DNA of 64,000 bases from Sporosarcina sp. Marseille-Q4943 (GTDB lineage Bacteria > Bacillota > Bacilli > Bacillales_A > Planococcaceae): NCBI RefSeq assembly GCF_943736995.1, contig NZ_OX031157.1, positions 1,833,001-1,897,000 of the forward strand. The letters are read 5' to 3'. Positions 1 to 8,776 of the stretch are shown here, in pieces (within the stretch, counting starts at the first letter, position 1; every line of letters starts with the position of its first letter). A model generated the notes under the pieces. It was not told the DNA's origin and searched no databases. It saw nothing but the letters and a program-made list of their open reading frames with translations. Position numbers and translations under genes: made by a program.

Positions 1-63
1 TTGGGCGGAGTTATCCTACAATGAAGCAAATGAGCTCACTCCTAATGAAACGAGGGATTTCCC

Positions 64-231
64 ATGATGTGTGGATCAAAATGCTTCCTTGTGAAGATGG
101 AAAATAACGGGACAAAACAAATCAAGCAAGTCATCGCGCGAAATCCTATTGGTGCGAGAAAAGTGATTAGAGGAAAGTATGGAGCCGGGGTGGAGATTTT
201 ATCGGTGAGAGAAGAGAAGAGGCATTTTTGA
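64..231 (+). CDS. possible small ORF of unknown function
   Basis: An open frame of 55 codons ends in TGA and has a basic composition; the C-terminal two thirds (KQIKQVIARNPIGARKVI) reads like real protein rather than random codons. There is no convincing Shine-Dalgarno before the ATG at 64 or the in-frame ATG at 97. A different frame (bases 2 to about 64) ends with the peptide LTPNETRDFP, so this could also be the tail of a gene entering from outside the window, broken by a frameshift. No family recognised. Weak call. Confidence 0.25.
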   Translation: MMCGSKCFLVKMENNGTKQIKQVIARNPIGARKVIRGKYGAGVEILSVREEKRHF

Positions 232-254
232 TTGCCGCAGTCAGGAAATAAATA

Positions 255-278
255 AACCCCCATAAATCTACGGGGGTT
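255..278 (-). terminator. intrinsic terminator of the 290-568 gene
   Basis: AACCCCC and GGGGGTT arms form a 7-bp stem with a 10-nt loop. Read on the minus strand the stem is followed by TTTATTTATTT, which suits the end of the minus-strand gene that stops at 290. On the plus strand there is no U-tract. Confidence 0.7.
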
Positions 279-289
279 GCCTTCTTACA

Positions 290-568
290 TTACTGGTCTT
301 CGACTTGCTCTGACACTTCATTCCATTGCTCTTTCATCAATTCCAACTGTTCCTTGTTCTGTTGAACCGTATCCATATGCTCATTGCGTTCCACAGCGTT
401 CGCGAATGCATTTTCAGCACGCAAGATTGAATTGAATGCATGCTCAACTGCCATCTCCTCCGGATGCGACATCGCCTGCTTCACCGAACGATCCGCCTTC
501 TGGACAGAATTGCTTAAAAAGGTGCTCGGATGATCCTTTTTCCAACTCGGTTTTGAGTCGTTCGCCAT
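290..568 (-). CDS. hypothetical small soluble protein (92 aa)
   Basis: The start is placed at the ATG at 568 because AGGAGGGG lies about 8 nt upstream; a longer frame from 613 lacks a ribosome binding site. The product is hydrophilic and rich in Glu, Gln, Asn and Lys, with no membrane segment, signal peptide or Cys. Its middle and C-terminal parts look helical (AENAFANAVERNEHMDTVQQ), possibly a short coiled coil. It is a single-gene unit with its own terminator at 255-278. I do not recognise the family and assign no function. Confidence 0.7.
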   Translation of the reverse strand: MANDSKPSWKKDHPSTFLSNSVQKADRSVKQAMSHPEEMAVEHAFNSILRAENAFANAVERNEHMDTVQQNKEQLELMKEQWNEVSEQVEDQ

Positions 569-717
569 TTTATGATTTCCCCTCCTGCAAATAGGATTAG
601 TTACTGCGAGCATAGTATTGTGAATTCGTCGGGAACTATGCGCCTTTTGAAAGCATATGTTTAAAACATTTGAGGAGTGGTATACATAGAAAGTAATTGA
701 ACAAGGAGGTGAATAAC

Positions 718-840
718 ATGACGAAACAATACAACTTTATTATCGGAAATAAACTGATCACAATCTATGACAAGGATAAGCAAATGGCCGAGCAAAAGGC
801 TCAAGCTCTTTACAGAGAGCTTCAAAATGATGACAGCTAA
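718..840 (+). CDS. 40-aa small protein with strong RBS
   Basis: A short frame of 40 codons is preceded by a near-ideal AAGGAGGTGA 6 nt before the ATG and followed one base later by a terminator hairpin. The product starts MTKQYNFIIGNKLITIYDKD, has a predicted beta-rich first half and a charged helical second half (KQMAEQKAQALYRELQ). There is no membrane segment. It is too short for ordinary gene callers, but ribosome binding site, codon pattern and terminator together make it convincing. Function unknown. Confidence 0.65.
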   Translation: MTKQYNFIIGNKLITIYDKDKQMAEQKAQALYRELQNDDS

Positions 841-870
841 AAACACCAGCCAGGTGAGAGGCTGGTGTTT
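841..870. terminator. bidirectional terminator
   Basis: Perfect 10-bp arms AACACCAGCC / GGCTGGTGTT with an 8-nt loop; T-tracts follow on both strands. It lies between the convergent 40-aa gene and the EamA gene and can serve both. Confidence 0.8.
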
Positions 871-877
871 TTATATT

Positions 878-1774
878 TTACTGGAGCTTCTTCATGCGGA
901 AGAGATTAGTGCCAAGCTCATTCAATGCGATCGCCACTAGTATGATAGCGGTACCTAGCCATTGAAGCGGCGTTACCATTTCTGACAGAATGGCGCTTGC
1001 CAATAGGATTGTAATAGGTAACTCAATCGAAGTTAGTATATTTGCGATTCCTCCCGAAACTAACGGTGCTCCTACCGCATAAAACAGTGGTGGAAGGACG
1101 GCACCAAATAATGACACCCCAATAGCAATCATGATTAAGTTTCCTTCCAATGGGAGTACAGCTGGAATGTCACGCGCAAATAGGACAAACACTAAGACGG
1201 TTGATCCCGTCACCATTAAAGAACTCCGCGTCAATGCATTCACGTTGACAGCGACCTTTCCACTGAAAAAAATAAAGCCTGCATACGTAAATGCAGAGAG
1301 AATCCCAAATACTAAACCTTTTATAGGCAACCCCTGTACGTCTCCATTAATAATATTCGAAGCGAAAAAGACCCCTACTAAAATTAATACTATGGATAAA
1401 ATTGTTACAGGCGAAGGTGTTGCTTTACTGAAAACCCATTCTATAATAATGCCGATCCATATGAACTGGAACATTAAAATAATTGCCAATGAAGCCGGTA
1501 AATATTGCATAGAGGCATAATAAAATATAGTCGTCAAGCCGATAAAACAACCGGTCATCATGATTTGCATAACGTTCTTCTTCGTAAGACCTTTGAAACT
1601 TGGCCGTTTAATTAGTGTGAGAGCCCATAATAAAATAAAGGAAATAGTCATTTGAACGATATTAATCTGCCCAAGTGTATAGCCGAAGCCAAACCCCAAC
1701 TTGGCAAATATCGGTGTAAAACCAAAACATGCAGCACCTAGTAATACAAATAATATCCCCTTATTTACTTTCAT
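878..1774 (-). CDS. EamA/DMT family transporter
   Basis: The 298-aa protein has ten predicted transmembrane helices arranged as two EamA repeats, the usual size and form of the drug/metabolite transporter superfamily. The N-terminal KGILFVLLGAACFGFTPIFA is a typical first EamA helix with the small-residue pattern, and the second repeat begins near residue 150 (GLVFGILSAFTYAGFIFFSG). GGAGG lies just before the ATG at 1774. It probably exports or imports a small metabolite across the cytoplasmic membrane; the substrate cannot be told from sequence. It stands alone, between terminators. Confidence 0.9.
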   Translation of the reverse strand: MKVNKGILFVLLGAACFGFTPIFAKLGFGFGYTLGQINIVQMTISFILLWALTLIKRPSFKGLTKKNVMQIMMTGCFIGLTTIFYYASMQYLPASLAIILMFQFIWIGIIIEWVFSKATPSPVTILSIVLILVGVFFASNIINGDVQGLPIKGLVFGILSAFTYAGFIFFSGKVAVNVNALTRSSLMVTGSTVLVFVLFARDIPAVLPLEGNLIMIAIGVSLFGAVLPPLFYAVGAPLVSGGIANILTSIELPITILLASAILSEMVTPLQWLGTAIILVAIALNELGTNLFRMKKLQ

Positions 1775-1859
1775 GATAATCCTCCCTGAAGCTTAAAGAT
1801 AACCTAATTATTGTATCATAAATAACCGAAAGGCTATCTACCATAGTCACCACTTAAAA

Positions 1860-1892
1860 GGCACCAAAACAATTTACCATTGTCTCGGTGCC
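1860..1892 (-). terminator. terminator of the ThDP enzyme / GGDEF-EAL operon
   Basis: GGCACC / GGTGCC arms plus inner ACAAT/ATTGT pairing; on the minus strand the stem is followed by TTTT. It sits 24 bp past the stop of the minus-strand gene ending at 1917. Confidence 0.7.
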
Positions 1893-1916
1893 ATATCGTA
1901 TGCTATTTTTCCCTGG

Positions 1917-3551
1917 TCACTGTCTTCCCATCGTCGGTGGAATTTCATTTTCATCGACTAATGCTTCGATAACGATTGGCTTGTTCGTTTCTTTTGTGAG
2001 CCTCAGGGCTTCCACAATGCGGTCACTTAATTCGAACGGATTGTGACAAGTATATGCTGACAGTCCCATAGACTGTGCAAATTTTGCAGCATCCATCGGT
2101 GTCTCATAAATACCCCCGATGGATGTACCGATCATTTTTCGCATGCCTTTTTCCACCATGTCCAGCCGTCCGTTATTGACGACAATAAAGAGGACAGGCG
2201 CGTCATAGTTATATGCAGTCGAGATTTCCGTACCATGCATGAACATACAACCATCTCCTACTAAGCAGATGACGGTCTTTTCAGGGGCAGCCAGCTGCGC
2301 TCCGATGGAATAGCCGATTCCGTTGCCCATCGCGCCGAAAATATCATCGAAAAAGTAGGTGCCTGGCTTGTAAATGTCAAAATGCTTGATGCCATAGAAG
2401 GAGTGACTGCCGTCATCTCCGAATACGATTGCGTCCTCCGGAAGTGAATTGCGCATAGCTCGTATTACTTGTACTGCAGACATTCGCTCACCAGCTACAT
2501 TATCTTGAAGCGGCATCGTCTCAGGCTTGGATAAATAACCCTCACTATTTGATTCGGGTATGTCCAGGAGAATCGTTTGTAAGTTCGTTTTGATATCGCC
2601 CAGTACAGGTGTCGTTGGGACTTTGATCGATTTCCCAATGAATGTCGGGTCGTAATCGAAATGAATGATATGCTCGGGATACATCGCTTCGGATAAGCCT
2701 GCTGTTGACATATCACTTAACTTGGACCCGATAACGATTAACAGGTCTATCTTTTCTTGGAAATATTGAGCCGCTTCTGGAGTGCCCCCCAATCCGAAAG
2801 CTCCTAATGAAAGTGAGTGATTGGACGGGAAAGCCCCTTTTCCTCCCGGCGTCGTGATGACCGGAATGTTCCAATTCTCGGCAAGTTGTTGCACTTCTTC
2901 ATATGCTCGGCTGGAATGGACGCCCTTACCGATGAATAGAAGCGGACGGGATGCATGGTTTAATTTTTCGACAACGTCTCTCGTTTTTGGTGAGATCATT
3001 TCGTACGTTGTCGGCAGGTCCAGTTCAAATGGCTCGATTTCTTCCAATAATACATCGAACGGGATGGACAAATGTACCGGTCCTTTTACGCCGGATAACG
3101 CTTTCTCAAGAGCATGCTGCAAGTATGGCTCCAGCATATCGCCACGCTCGACACGTTCACTGAACTTGGTTACGTGTTTAAACATATTCACCAAATCGGT
3201 GCCAAATTGACTGGAGTCTTGTCCTAACGCCTTACCCGTCTCCTTCATGGAAGGGTGCCCGGTAATGATTAATAAAGGCAAGTGCGAGGCTGACGCCTGG
3301 CCGGCAGCCGTAATCAAGTTTGTCCCGCCAGGTCCAGACGTACCGACGGCGACTCCAATTTTCTCATTCATTAAGGCATAGCCTGCAGCTTCAAATCCTG
3401 CGGCTGCTTCATGTTTGGTTAATACAAACTCAATGTTCTCATTTAATAGCTCGAAGAGGATCGGTGAAACCGCTTTTCCCGGAATGCCGAAAATATGTCC
3501 TAGTCCCCAATGTTTAAAATTTGATGCTAATATAGAAGCGACTGTTTTCAT
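1917..3551 (-). CDS. thiamine-diphosphate-dependent enzyme, acetolactate synthase-like
   Basis: The 544-aa protein has the three-domain ThDP fold of the acetolactate synthase / pyruvate oxidase / benzoylformate decarboxylase group. The N-terminal Pyr domain carries the cofactor-activating Glu in the motif TKHEAAAGFEAAGYA (near residue 48). A central domain follows, then a PP domain with the Mg-ThDP motif GDGCMFMHGTE...VNN near residues 433-460. No regulatory subunit gene is nearby, so biosynthetic IlvB is less likely than a catabolic 2-oxo-acid enzyme; the substrate is unknown. It starts 10 nt after the GGDEF/EAL gene, so the two are very probably cotranscribed. GAGAGTGAG, overlapping the upstream stop, is the only candidate ribosome binding site, suggesting translational coupling. 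Confidence 0.85.
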   Translation of the reverse strand: MKTVASILASNFKHWGLGHIFGIPGKAVSPILFELLNENIEFVLTKHEAAAGFEAAGYALMNEKIGVAVGTSGPGGTNLITAAGQASASHLPLLIITGHPSMKETGKALGQDSSQFGTDLVNMFKHVTKFSERVERGDMLEPYLQHALEKALSGVKGPVHLSIPFDVLLEEIEPFELDLPTTYEMISPKTRDVVEKLNHASRPLLFIGKGVHSSRAYEEVQQLAENWNIPVITTPGGKGAFPSNHSLSLGAFGLGGTPEAAQYFQEKIDLLIVIGSKLSDMSTAGLSEAMYPEHIIHFDYDPTFIGKSIKVPTTPVLGDIKTNLQTILLDIPESNSEGYLSKPETMPLQDNVAGERMSAVQVIRAMRNSLPEDAIVFGDDGSHSFYGIKHFDIYKPGTYFFDDIFGAMGNGIGYSIGAQLAAPEKTVICLVGDGCMFMHGTEISTAYNYDAPVLFIVVNNGRLDMVEKGMRKMIGTSIGGIYETPMDAAKFAQSMGLSAYTCHNPFELSDRIVEALRLTKETNKPIVIEALVDENEIPPTMGRQ

Positions 3552-3561
3552 TTTAGGTATC

Positions 3562-5796
3562 TCACTCTCTATTGTTCTTATCTAAGTAGATTCTTTCAAT
3601 TTCATCTGCCGGAAGGGGTTTGCTAAAATAAAAGCCTTGTACAAAGTCGCATTGTTGATCAATTAGGAAATCCAGCTGCTCCTTTGTCTCCACCCCTTCT
3701 GCAATGACTTCCATTTGAAGGTTATGGGCCAGTTTGATGATTGCTTTCACAATATAGGCATTCGGATGGTCATCTATTATTTCAAAGACAAATGATTTAT
3801 CGATCTTAATGAAATCAATCGGAAAATTGTTTAGATACGTCAGCGAGCTATAACCAGTGCCGAAATCATCAATACTAATACCGATACCGATCTCTTTCAA
3901 TTTTTGCAACACTTTCAAGGAGTACTCGTATTCCATCGCCATATACTCAGTGATCTCGACAACGAGATATTGTGGATCAAGTCCGGTCTGTGCAAGCGTA
4001 TCCTCCATAAATGTAATGAGGTCCTTCGTAAGGAATTGCTGTGTGGATAGATTGACAGATACCTTGAGCGGATTGAATCCGGCATCCTGCCATTTTTTAT
4101 TTTGGGAAGACGCCTCATTGATGACCCACTTGCCGATTTGATTGATCAGTCCGTTATCTTCAGCCAACCTGATGAATTTATCCGGTGACAGTAGTCCCAG
4201 CGATGGGTGTTGCCAGCGGATCAACGCTTCCAACCCAACTAATGTACCGGTCTTAGGATGAATTTGTGGCTGGTAATGGAGTACGAATTCATCATTCTCC
4301 ACGGCCCTCCGTAAGTCGGCTTCGAGTCTGTATTCATCCTCCAACCCCGCTAATAGTCCAGTAGTATACACACTGTAACGATTTTTCCCCTTTTCCTTTG
4401 CTTTGTACATCGCGTTGTCCGCGTAGACCATTAGCTTCTCCATTGAAATGGGGTAATCCGGATAAATTGCAATTCCAATACTCGCTGAAGTATGCAATTC
4501 ATCATTGCCTATATAAAATGATTCCTCAAATAGTTTCAGAATTTTTTCGGCTTTTTTCATAACATAGTTGGAGTCCTCGAAATCTTTCAGCACGAAGATG
4601 AATTCGTCTCCCCCCATACGGGCGAGCACATCGTTTCTCTCGAGGCAGCTGGCTAAACGTTCGCTTACTTTCTTTAGAAAATTATCTCCTGATGCATGGC
4701 CGAATGTGTCGTTTATTACTTTGAAGCGGTCCAAATCGATATATAGAAGGGCTAACGACCTCTTGTGTCCTGCGTTTATTTCCTTAATGATATTATCAAT
4801 TTCTTCATTGATGAATCTTCGATTAGGGAGATTTGTCAGGTCATCATGATAGGCTAAGTAATTGTATTTTTTTTGAAGGAAGTAGCGATCCGAAATGTCC
4901 CGGAACTGACCGAAAGCACCTATCATATTGTCGTCTTCATAGATTGGCTGAGCATCGAAGAGGCAGACCACCAGTTTCCCTTCTTGATCGAAAAACTGAA
5001 TCTCTTCATCCTTAAATATTTTCCCTCTTTCTAGTACTTCCTTAAAATAAGTACCAGTTATAGGGGATTCGCAAATGTTTCTTCCGATGACAACCTCTCT
5101 TTTATTGCTTGAAAGTTGTTGTGCAAAATCGTTGAATTCGGTGGTGATTCCATTCTCGTCCGTAATGACAATTCCATTTCTAGTCCTGCTCAGCATAATT
5201 TGGTTCATAATGTCGAGCTTCTTATTCTGCTTCCGTAATAAAAGTTCGCGTTCAATCGAATCGACGGCTTGTGTTAGCATCGTAAGGAACAGTGGATTCT
5301 GAAACTGGATAGGCATCATAATGGATACGCTGCCAAGCAGGCTGTTTTCATCTGTATAACGGAATGCCGTGCCGTAGCAGGCGATTTCATGGAGGAAAGA
5401 ATGGAAATGCTGTGTGCCGATAATACTGATTGGGTGTTTTTGCTGTAAAGCAAGACTGATTACATTCGTTCCCGTATCTTCCAAAGTGAACAAGCTGCCT
5501 ATTTGAATTCCAAATTGCTTGATCGTCTCTTTGATCGTTTCATCGCCCTCTATGTCAAGAAGGTAGCCTTTCGCATCCGAGACGACAACGAGAATCGGCG
5601 TACCTTTTAAGGAGTCCAATAGCTTATTTGAAAAGAAACTGACTACGGATAAAATTTCAGTATACGATGTTCTCTTTGCTGTCAGTTCCTTATCTGTCAG
5701 AAAATGTTTCGGTCTCGATACGACATTCGGATCCATCCCGGCCTCTTTGCAAAACCGATTCGACTCTGTTATATATAAATTATCATGAATACTCAT
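3562..5796 (-). CDS. GAF-PAS-GGDEF-EAL cyclic-di-GMP enzyme
   Basis: 744 aa. Residues 1 to about 175 resemble the sensory GAF domain of AcoR-type activators (GTNVISLALQQKHPISIIGT, then a conserved His-Glu-x-x-Cys stretch). A PAS-like domain lies at about 195-305, GGDEF at about 310-480 and EAL at about 485-740. The diguanylate cyclase motif is intact (RMGGDEF near 394) and the phosphodiesterase motif is intact (GLEALIRW near 523, DDFGTGYSS, IAEGVET). The position of the inhibitory RxxD site reads ERND, so product inhibition at the I-site is probably absent. There is no membrane segment, so it is cytoplasmic. It could make, degrade or switch c-di-GMP in response to a small ligand. It is first gene of a two-gene unit with the ThDP enzyme. 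GGAGAG precedes the ATG. Confidence 0.92.
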   Translation of the reverse strand: MSIHDNLYITESNRFCKEAGMDPNVVSRPKHFLTDKELTAKRTSYTEILSVVSFFSNKLLDSLKGTPILVVVSDAKGYLLDIEGDETIKETIKQFGIQIGSLFTLEDTGTNVISLALQQKHPISIIGTQHFHSFLHEIACYGTAFRYTDENSLLGSVSIMMPIQFQNPLFLTMLTQAVDSIERELLLRKQNKKLDIMNQIMLSRTRNGIVITDENGITTEFNDFAQQLSSNKREVVIGRNICESPITGTYFKEVLERGKIFKDEEIQFFDQEGKLVVCLFDAQPIYEDDNMIGAFGQFRDISDRYFLQKKYNYLAYHDDLTNLPNRRFINEEIDNIIKEINAGHKRSLALLYIDLDRFKVINDTFGHASGDNFLKKVSERLASCLERNDVLARMGGDEFIFVLKDFEDSNYVMKKAEKILKLFEESFYIGNDELHTSASIGIAIYPDYPISMEKLMVYADNAMYKAKEKGKNRYSVYTTGLLAGLEDEYRLEADLRRAVENDEFVLHYQPQIHPKTGTLVGLEALIRWQHPSLGLLSPDKFIRLAEDNGLINQIGKWVINEASSQNKKWQDAGFNPLKVSVNLSTQQFLTKDLITFMEDTLAQTGLDPQYLVVEITEYMAMEYEYSLKVLQKLKEIGIGISIDDFGTGYSSLTYLNNFPIDFIKIDKSFVFEIIDDHPNAYIVKAIIKLAHNLQMEVIAEGVETKEQLDFLIDQQCDFVQGFYFSKPLPADEIERIYLDKNNRE

Positions 5797-5967
5797 ACTT
5801 TTCTCTCCAAATCTGTAATTCTATGGGTTTGAGAGCAATAAACATTGATGCAAAAAATTGTTATTACGGCTTGTGATGTATTTTTAAATATATTAGATAA
5901 TTATAAAGTTAATAGGAAGAAATTACAAGGTGAATATCGAAATGGCTTTTCCGCATAAAACAAAAAA

Positions 5968-5985
5968 TAGCCTACATAAAGGCTA
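5968..5985 (-). terminator. terminator downstream of the PepSY gene
   Basis: TAGCCT / AGGCTA stem followed on the minus strand by TTTTTTG. It is placed between the PepSY gene (ends 6108) and the GGDEF/EAL gene (starts 5796), so it insulates the two operons. Confidence 0.6.
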
Positions 5986-6028
5986 TCGGCATTCTTTCAG
6001 ATTTATTTAGTTTTCCATAAATTCTTAA

Positions 6029-6059
6029 AGCTGAACTATATAAGTTATATAGTTCAGCT
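6029..6059. repeat. 31-bp near-perfect palindrome, 15-bp arms
   Basis: AGCTGAACTATATAA is followed by a single G and then its exact reverse complement. There is no U-tract directly after either arm. It lies 49 bp past the stop of the PepSY gene, in a 311-bp gene-free stretch that otherwise holds only the terminator at 5968-5985. It may be an operator or an mRNA 3'-end stabiliser. Confidence 0.7.
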
Positions 6060-6107
6060 CAATGAGTGGCAAATAATTTCGCGCTTCAATGAAGGTCGAT
6101 TGGCACT

Positions 6108-6719
6108 TTAATCATCGTCGTCATGGTCATCATCGTCGTCGTCTTCATCATCCGTCTGCTTTTTTGGAATGGATGACACTGAGGATACTTTGCCTGTGTC
6201 AGACTGAACATACACATGTGCAACTTCTTGCATGCTATCAATCGTCACTTTGTAATGATCACCTTTTTGTGTCGTGACCTTTACAACATTCGTAATGATT
6301 CCACGAGCTTGCTGCAAAGCAATTTCTTTTGCCTTCTTTTCGTATATCGCTTCACGCTTCTCTTCTCTTATACTCATCCCGCCGTCTCCATCATCTCCAT
6401 CGCCAGAGATTTCGCTCGTACCGACGACTTTATCGCCAGCCAAGTCAAGTTCTTCTTTTTTCTCAATAAGTTTTATTGTATTCACCTTTTTGGTTTTTCC
6501 ATCGACAACCAAATAATAAACTCCTCTATCGTTTTCAAGCGTCATTTGGTAGTTTCCATTTTGCTCGGCATAGTCGAGCACTTTTCCACCGTAGAGCTTT
6601 ACAGCTACATCTTGGGCTTCTTTTTCAGTGAATTCCGCTGAAGAATCACTAAAAATCTGAAACAGCGAAAACAATAGGCCAAGAATGATAAAACCTATCA
6701 GAAGGAGCTTCACCTTCAT
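6108..6719 (-). CDS. membrane-anchored PepSY-domain protein with Asp-rich tail
   Basis: 203 aa. An N-terminal hydrophobic segment (LLLIGFIILGLLFSLFQIF) acts as signal anchor, so the rest is extracytoplasmic. Two PepSY-like repeats follow (about 30-85 and 115-165), separated by an acidic Gly/Asp linker. The C-terminus is a run of Asp broken by one His, like a calcium- or metal-binding tail. It starts 3 nt after the histidine kinase gene. The response regulator / kinase / PepSY order matches the Bacillus ykoG-ykoH-ykoI arrangement, where the PepSY protein belongs to the two-component locus. A sensing-accessory role for the kinase is an inference. Confidence 0.8.
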   Translation of the reverse strand: MKVKLLLIGFIILGLLFSLFQIFSDSSAEFTEKEAQDVAVKLYGGKVLDYAEQNGNYQMTLENDRGVYYLVVDGKTKKVNTIKLIEKKEELDLAGDKVVGTSEISGDGDDGDGGMSIREEKREAIYEKKAKEIALQQARGIITNVVKVTTQKGDHYKVTIDSMQEVAHVYVQSDTGKVSSVSSIPKKQTDDEDDDDDDHDDDD

Positions 6720-6722
6720 TTT

Positions 6723-8075
6723 TTATACCTCCAGCTTCGGAAGGGTCACTATAAAATTCGAACCCATCCCTTCTACACTTTCAAGAATGATCTTGCCGTC
6801 ATGCTGCTCTACGACCTTTTTTGCAATTGCCAAGCCAAGCCCTGTTCCGCCCGTTTTGCGGCTTCGCGTCTTATCAACCCTGAACATTCTATCAAAGACA
6901 TAGGCTTGTGCATCTTTCGGTATGCCGACTCCCTTGTCCTTCACCGAAATACTTACATAGCCCTTACTTTCCGTCATTTCCACTGTTATACTATCGTCAC
7001 TGTACTTATTGGCATTATCGAGCAAAATGACAAGCAATTGAACAAAGCTTTGTTCATGTATTTTGACGTAACTATAACCGGAAGCATTCAGAAAGTGAAT
7101 CGTATGTTTAAAGGACGGCTGCAACCGCTGAATCGTGCTCCCAACAATAGCGGCAATGTCCACCACTTCTTTCTCATATTCAATACCCTCTTCCACTTTT
7201 GCCAATTGCAAAAGCTGCTCGGTTAAATATTTCATATGGTGCGATTCCGATTCAATCGAATGGATAGCTTCCTCAAGCATATCCGGTCTCTCTTTCCCCC
7301 AGCGTTTCAACATTTTTATGTAACTATCTATGACCGTCAAAGGCGTCTTCAATTCATGAGAAGCATCTGAAACAAATTGTTCTTGCTTTAAATAGCTCGC
7401 TTCTAGCTTTGTCATCATTCGATTAAACGTCATGGCCATTTTATTTATTTCATCCTTCGATTCACAAGCAACAGCAATCTTTTCAAACGACCCTCTTTTT
7501 TCGATCATGTTCATCGTATTCGTCAACCGTTGAATCGGTAATAAAATCAACCTCCCTACAAAACCGCTTGTGACATATAAAATGATGATGACGACTATGG
7601 TAGTCATCACTAACACCCATTTTAATTCCTGTATATTTTCATACAACAGATCAATATTCTCGATTAACTGCAGGTTAATAATTTCGCCGCTTTCACTTAT
7701 AGCGGGAATGGAAACAATCGCAAACATCGAATTTTCAAATTCAATGACTCCCTCAAACTGTTTTTCATAATAGCTGGATGGAATTGTCCGATAGGCATTG
7801 TCAGTAAAAACTTGAATGGACGGATTCCTTTCCTTTTTTATTACAGTTCGGATCAATCCGTCACTAAGCAAATATGCTTGCAGCATGGATTCCATTGAAA
7901 TATCGGGCTTCTCATTCATCTCTATAAGGATATGATTAGAGATGTTCGACAGTCGATTTAGTTCTGATGAAATACTAGTATTTTTGAAGATGAAATAAAT
8001 GCTCGTATTGGCAGCTAGCAACAGCACGATTAATACAACCGTCGTAAATAACTGTATCCTCGTTTGCAATTTCAT
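6723..8075 (-). CDS. sensor histidine kinase (YkoH-like)
   Basis: 450 aa. Transmembrane helix at about 10-30, an extracytoplasmic domain of about 120 residues, a second helix near 155-180, HAMP, then HisKA with the phospho-acceptor in SDASHELKTPLTVID. The HATPase domain has an N-box (LLDNANKYSD), G1 (DKGVGIP) and G2 (GGTGLGLAIAKK). All catalytic boxes are present. It probably phosphorylates the OmpR-family regulator encoded 4 nt upstream (8080-8763). The signal is unknown; the downstream PepSY protein may act with the sensor domain. Confidence 0.92.
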   Translation of the reverse strand: MKLQTRIQLFTTVVLIVLLLAANTSIYFIFKNTSISSELNRLSNISNHILIEMNEKPDISMESMLQAYLLSDGLIRTVIKKERNPSIQVFTDNAYRTIPSSYYEKQFEGVIEFENSMFAIVSIPAISESGEIINLQLIENIDLLYENIQELKWVLVMTTIVVIIILYVTSGFVGRLILLPIQRLTNTMNMIEKRGSFEKIAVACESKDEINKMAMTFNRMMTKLEASYLKQEQFVSDASHELKTPLTVIDSYIKMLKRWGKERPDMLEEAIHSIESESHHMKYLTEQLLQLAKVEEGIEYEKEVVDIAAIVGSTIQRLQPSFKHTIHFLNASGYSYVKIHEQSFVQLLVILLDNANKYSDDSITVEMTESKGYVSISVKDKGVGIPKDAQAYVFDRMFRVDKTRSRKTGGTGLGLAIAKKVVEQHDGKIILESVEGMGSNFIVTLPKLEV

Positions 8076-8079
8076 GAGG

Positions 8080-8763
8080 TTAGTCCTTTATCATGTAACC
8101 GACACTACGGACAGTTTGAATGAATGATTCTTCCTTTGAGTCTATTAATTTTTTTCGTAAATAGCGGATATAAACATCTACTATATTTGTATCACCGTAA
8201 TAATCATAGCCCCATACTTCCGTTAAAATCTGTTCCCGCTCGATCGCCTGATTTTTATTTGTCACCAAGTAGAGAAGCAAGTTATATTCCTTCGGAGTCA
8301 ACTCCACTAAATTGCCGCATTTGTACACTTCTCTTGTATTGGTATTGATTTCAACAGAGCCAATTTTATGGACTGTTTTTTTCACCGCAATGCTCTTTGG
8401 CTTAAAACGGAGATTCGTGCGGATCCTGGCTAGCAGTTCCTCAATTTCGAACGGTTTTGTCATATAATCATTAGCACCCAAGTCAAGGCCATTCACTTTA
8501 TCAAACACTGAGCTCCGGGCTGTTAGCATAATGACAATAATTTCGTTATTCGCCTGACGGATACGTCTCAATACTTCCATCCCATTTAATTCGGGAATCA
8601 TGACATCCAGAATCACCAAATCTATCTTTTTGTTTTCAATTAAGGCCATGCCTTCCCGGCCTGTGTGGGCGATGCTTACTTCATAGCCTTCATATTCCAG
8701 TTCGAGCTGAATGATTCGAGCTATTTTATAATCATCTTCGATAATTAATATATGGTCAGACAT
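8080..8763 (-). CDS. OmpR/PhoB-family response regulator (YkoG-like)
   Basis: 227 aa. The receiver domain (1-115) has the acidic pair near residues 9-10 (IIEDD), the phospho-acceptor Asp in LVILDVMIPELNG and the Lys in YMTKPF. A winged-helix DNA-binding domain (about 130-225) contains the typical LTPKEYNLL and VDVYIRYLRKK. GAGGTGATAAA precedes the ATG. Only 13 nt separate it from the SLC13 gene upstream and no terminator is visible there, so it may be read through from the glycerate kinase promoter. Confidence 0.94.
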   Translation of the reverse strand: MSDHILIIEDDYKIARIIQLELEYEGYEVSIAHTGREGMALIENKKIDLVILDVMIPELNGMEVLRRIRQANNEIIVIMLTARSSVFDKVNGLDLGANDYMTKPFEIEELLARIRTNLRFKPKSIAVKKTVHKIGSVEINTNTREVYKCGNLVELTPKEYNLLLYLVTNKNQAIEREQILTEVWGYDYYGDTNIVDVYIRYLRKKLIDSKEESFIQTVRSVGYMIKD

Positions 8764-8776
8764 TTTATCACCTCAT

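Noticed and set aside
42..263. 73-codon minus-strand frame at the window start
   Set aside because: It begins inside a terminator stem, lacks a ribosome binding site and has unlikely composition.
1814..1828. GTATCATAAATAA as the far-side attachment site of an SCC-like element
   Set aside because: It is inverted relative to the rlmH end and such AT-rich strings occur by chance; no convincing direct repeat of the rlmH terminus was found.
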